A DNA stretch of 64,000 bases, from NCBI RefSeq assembly GCF_030065545.1, contig NZ_JASJNC010000002.1:434001-498000 (forward strand), read 5' to 3'. Every line of letters begins with the position of its first letter. Position 1 is the stretch's first letter. The translations under genes were made by a program, and so were the position numbers. The notes under the pieces were generated by a model that saw only the letters and a list, made by a program, of their open reading frames with translations, was not told the DNA's origin and did not search any database. This document shows positions 61,238 to 64,000 of this stretch, one piece after another. The stretch comes from Marinicella marina (GTDB lineage Bacteria; Pseudomonadota; Gammaproteobacteria; Xanthomonadales; Marinicellaceae).

Positions 61238-64000
61238 ATGTTTAATCCAGTCATCACCCAATGGTTTACGCAAGTATTCAAGCAGCCGACACCAGTGCAA
61301 CAGCAGGCTTGGCAGGAAATTGCTTCTGGTAAAGACGTATTGATAGCTGCGCCCACTGGCTCTGGTAAAACGCTGGCAGCTTTCCTCAGTGCCATCAATC
61401 AACTGTTTGAAGCGCGTGCTGATCAAGCCACAGGCTTGAAAGTCATCTATGTTTCCCCTTTGAAAGCGCTATCCAATGACATCAACATCAACCTACAACA
61501 GCCGCTTTTGGCGATCAATCAATTAGATCATGAGATTCAAATTAACAGTGCAGTATGGACAGGCGACACCCCCAGTTATCAGCGCGATAAAATCAAACGA
61601 CAACCACCGCATATTCTGGTCACCACCCCAGAGTCGCTCTATAACATCTTAACCTCTGCAGCAGGGCGCAGCATGTTAGCCAGTGTGGAGTCAGTCATCA
61701 TCGATGAGGTGCATGCCCTGGCGCCAAATAAAAGAGGGGCGCATTTGTTGTTATCATTGATGCGTTTGGAGGCATTGACTTTGCGGCGGCCACAACGAAT
61801 CGCCATATCTGCCACCCAAAGACCGATTGAAAAGATGCAAAGTTATGTTTTGCACCAAGACAATTCATCTGTGGTTGATTTGGGCCACAAGCGAGACATG
61901 GAATTGCGCATAGAAATTCCGCCAACGGCTTTATCGGCAGTGATGTCCAATGAGCAAATGGCTGAAGTTTATGAATTGTTGTCTGAGCAGATTAAAGGAC
62001 ATCAAACCACCGTTGTATTTGTAAATAATCGACGCTTGGCAGAGCGTGCTGCCAAGCATTTGGCTGAGCGCGTGGGTGAAGATGCGGTAACAGCGCATCA
62101 TGGTTCATTGGCCAAGGAGCACCGACTCAAAGCCGAACAAGCGCTCAAAGCAGGCCAGCTCAAGGCCATTGTTGCCACGGCATCACTAGAGCTGGGGATA
62201 GATATTGGTGATGTGGACCTGGTGTGCCAACTGGGTTCTCCGGGCAGCATTCAGGCCTTGTTGCAGCGGGTGGGTCGATCGGGACATGGCGTCAATCGAA
62301 CACCCAAGGGACTCATCTATCCATTGACCATTGATGATTTGTTAGAAACCAGTGCTGCCTTGATGGGGGTCGAATCAGGTGTTTTAGAGGAAACCGAATT
62401 TCCCCAGCAACCCTTGGATGTGTTGGCACAACAGATTGTTGCCGAAGTTTCACAGAAGAATTGGCAAGCCAAACAGCTTTATCACCTGTTCAGTGGTGCC
62501 AGTATTTATCAAGGCCTGACATTTGCTGAGTTTGAACAAGTGGTGTCGATGTTGGCCGCTGGATACTCAGGTCGTTCAACTTATCAAAAAGCATTGGTTT
62601 TCTATGATGAGCTAACTGGTGAGATCAGACCGAGGAAAGCCGCAGCATTGACCGCCTTACTCAATGGTGGCACCATCCCTGAACAGTTTGATTATGATGT
62701 GCGCCTGCTGCCAGATGATTTGCAAATCGGTACCCTGAATGAAGACTTTTCATTCGAAAGTGTGGCGGGTGATATTTTTCAGTTAGGCAACCATTCATAC
62801 CGCATACTGCAAGTGAAAACAGGCACCGTGTATGTTGAGGATGCTGCAGGGCAACCTCCCAACATTCCCTTTTGGTTTGGTGTGCAAATGTGGCGTTCAG
62901 ATGCATTGAGTCGCTGTGTTTCACAACTGCGTCAGGATTTTAATAACCATTTAATAGAAGGTCAGACGTTACCGCAACTCGCTGTCAATGAGTTTGGCGT
63001 GGCACAACTCATTAATTATTGTTGCAAGACCAAAGAAGTGCTTGGCACCATTCCGTCACAACAAGACGTTGTGGTTGAGCGTTTTTTTGATGGTAACAAC
63101 GACATGCATCTAGTCATTCATTCGGTTTTTGGCTCCAGAGTAAATCGTGCTTGGGGTTTGGCTTTGCGTAAAAAGTTTTGTCGGCAATTCAATTTTGAAC
63201 TGCAAGCGGCCGCACTTGAGGATGCTTTGATTTTGTCGCTGAGCTCAACCCACAGTTTTGAATTATCTACCATCCAAGCATATTTGAAACCTGATACCGT
63301 CAAAGAAGTTCTGATTCAGGCCTTGTTAGACACGCCATTCTTTGTGACCCAGTGGCGCTGGAATGCATCGGTGGCTTTGGCCGTTAAAAGACGCCGAGGT
63401 GGTAAGAAAGTGATACCGCAATTCCAACGCAATGAGGCAGAGGATTTGGTGGCTGAAATTTTTCCAGACCAGATTGCCTGTGCGGAGAACATAGCCGGTG
63501 CCCGCAGTGTGCCTGATCACCCCTTGGTGGCGCAGACCATCACAGATTGTACCGAAGGCATCATGGATGTGAAACAACTGGCATCAATCTTGGCCGGCAT
63601 TGATGCTAAAGCAATTAACATACATTATATAGACAGTCACACACCATCACCCACATCATTGGCCATCATCAATGCCAGAAATTATGCCTTCTTAGACGAA
63701 GCGCCAGCTGAAGAGCGCAGGACGTTGGCGGTTCAGTCGCAACGCTTAGATGAGTCTTTTACCGCGCAAAAACTCAATGATTTTGACATACAGGCATTCA
63801 ATCAATCGATCAAACCATTGGTTCGAGACTTGGATGAGTTGCATGAGTGGATCTCATACCATGGCTTGTTGTGGACGGATGAGGTTGGCCCACACCAACT
63901 GGGCATTGAACAATTGTTGTCAGCCGGACGCATCCATGAGGTTCAATACGAAACAAAAACAGCTTATTGCACTTTGCACGCAGCTGCACTGGTCCAGCGG
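61238..64000 (+). CDS. Lhr-type ATP-dependent helicase (3' end outside window)
   Basis: 921 codons from ATG 61238 with no stop before the window ends. Helicase motifs: VLIAAPTGSGKTLAAFL (Walker A), VIYVSPLKALSND, VTTPESLYN, SVIIDEVHALAPNKRGAHL (motif II), IAISATQRPIEK (motif III), VVFVNNRRLAERAAKH (motif IV), IVATASLELGIDIGDVDLV (V) and LLQRVGRSGHG (VI), the last part being the Lhr pattern. Following residues form the winged-helix and Lhr-specific beta-barrel domains. Bacterial Lhr proteins act in DNA repair; the long forms exceed 1,400 residues, and this one is unfinished at the edge. No strong ribosome site is visible; the frame has a stop just upstream of the ATG. Confidence 0.9.
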   Translation, partial: MFNPVITQWFTQVFKQPTPVQQQAWQEIASGKDVLIAAPTGSGKTLAAFLSAINQLFEARADQATGLKVIYVSPLKALSNDININLQQPLLAINQLDHEIQINSAVWTGDTPSYQRDKIKRQPPHILVTTPESLYNILTSAAGRSMLASVESVIIDEVHALAPNKRGAHLLLSLMRLEALTLRRPQRIAISATQRPIEKMQSYVLHQDNSSVVDLGHKRDMELRIEIPPTALSAVMSNEQMAEVYELLSEQIKGHQTTVVFVNNRRLAERAAKHLAERVGEDAVTAHHGSLAKEHRLKAEQALKAGQLKAIVATASLELGIDIGDVDLVCQLGSPGSIQALLQRVGRSGHGVNRTPKGLIYPLTIDDLLETSAALMGVESGVLEETEFPQQPLDVLAQQIVAEVSQKNWQAKQLYHLFSGASIYQGLTFAEFEQVVSMLAAGYSGRSTYQKALVFYDELTGEIRPRKAAALTALLNGGTIPEQFDYDVRLLPDDLQIGTLNEDFSFESVAGDIFQLGNHSYRILQVKTGTVYVEDAAGQPPNIPFWFGVQMWRSDALSRCVSQLRQDFNNHLIEGQTLPQLAVNEFGVAQLINYCCKTKEVLGTIPSQQDVVVERFFDGNNDMHLVIHSVFGSRVNRAWGLALRKKFCRQFNFELQAAALEDALILSLSSTHSFELSTIQAYLKPDTVKEVLIQALLDTPFFVTQWRWNASVALAVKRRRGGKKVIPQFQRNEAEDLVAEIFPDQIACAENIAGARSVPDHPLVAQTITDCTEGIMDVKQLASILAGIDAKAINIHYIDSHTPSPTSLAIINARNYAFLDEAPAEERRTLAVQSQRLDESFTAQKLNDFDIQAFNQSIKPLVRDLDELHEWISYHGLLWTDEVGPHQLGIEQLLSAGRIHEVQYETKTAYCTLHAAALVQR

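Noticed and set aside
1-64000. tRNA, rRNA, CRISPR, insertion sequences, prophage or integron
   Set aside because: No cloverleaf-like sequence, regularly spaced repeats, transposase, integrase or attachment duplication was seen anywhere in the window.

Overview
The window looks like a chromosomal segment of a Gram-negative gammaproteobacterium. GC content is moderate (mid-40s by eye). It carries BamD, LpoA, DolP, a type II secretin, RnfABCDGE, TatABC, OxyR and FadE. The gene order rsmI-lpoA-yraN-dolP and the divergent pair rluD-pgeF / bamD are typical of that class. Secreted proteins of unknown function and a sorting-signal-like C-terminus suggest a marine, Marinicella-like lineage; the genus is only a guess. 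I see no rRNA, tRNA, CRISPR array, insertion sequence or prophage. The window is densely coded and no gap between genes exceeds about 240 bases.

Layout. 1-2449: end of a type II secretion secretin gene and an overlapping small lipoprotein. 2450-6356: a very codon-biased secreted protein with its own terminator, a Cys-rich protein with Ig-like repeats, and a parvulin-like chaperone. 6357-12588: polysaccharide export and assembly (ABC-2 permease, ATPase with C-terminal glycan-binding region, three glycosyltransferase-like proteins, one methyltransferase). 12563-16694: the envelope cluster rsmI / lpoA-yraN-dolP plus a lipoprotein. 16780-18177: a secreted HExxH peptidase. 18184-25640 (minus): metG-rnfABCDGE followed by a GIY-YIG protein. 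25734-30514 (minus): an S9 peptidase with a small membrane protein, then pssA and a GAF-PP2C-HATPase regulator. 30623-34739: a DUF4124 protein, a Tat-type TRAP-binding lipoprotein and glnE. 34736-37957: fadE and a divergent TetR regulator with a well-formed operator region. 38063-44424: a secreted propeller-like protein, tatABC, pepN, oxyR, csbD. 44475-48603 (minus): an RND efflux pair. 48726-51580: pgeF and rluD against bamD. 51668-58198: marC, then a seven-gene, tightly overlapping pantothenate/CoA operon, then ilvE. 58437-64000: an MscS-type channel, cytochrome c5, and the first 921 codons of an Lhr-type helicase.

How the genes fit together. The CoA operon (52400-57109) is the most coherent system. 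It encodes a DUF2520 (PanG-like) putative ketopantoate reductase, PanB, PanC, separate CoaC and CoaB proteins instead of the usual fused CoaBC, type III kinase CoaX, and PanD. Almost every gene junction overlaps. ilvE, whose keto acid feeds PanB, follows directly. The fadE/TetR intergenic region holds two copies of one dyad placed on the -10 and next to the -35 of a good sigma-70 promoter, which points to repression of fatty-acid oxidation by the divergent TetR protein. In the glycan region, a methyltransferase next to an ATPase with a C-terminal glycan-binding region fits ABC-dependent O-antigen export with a modified chain end. tatABC could serve the twin-arginine lipoprotein at 31157.

Other points of interest: glnE appears C-terminally shortened and reads through the convergent fadE terminator; a glycosyltransferase-like protein carries a PqqD-like N-terminus; and the RND pump lacks one of the two AcrB-type TM4 aspartates and the TM10 lysine.
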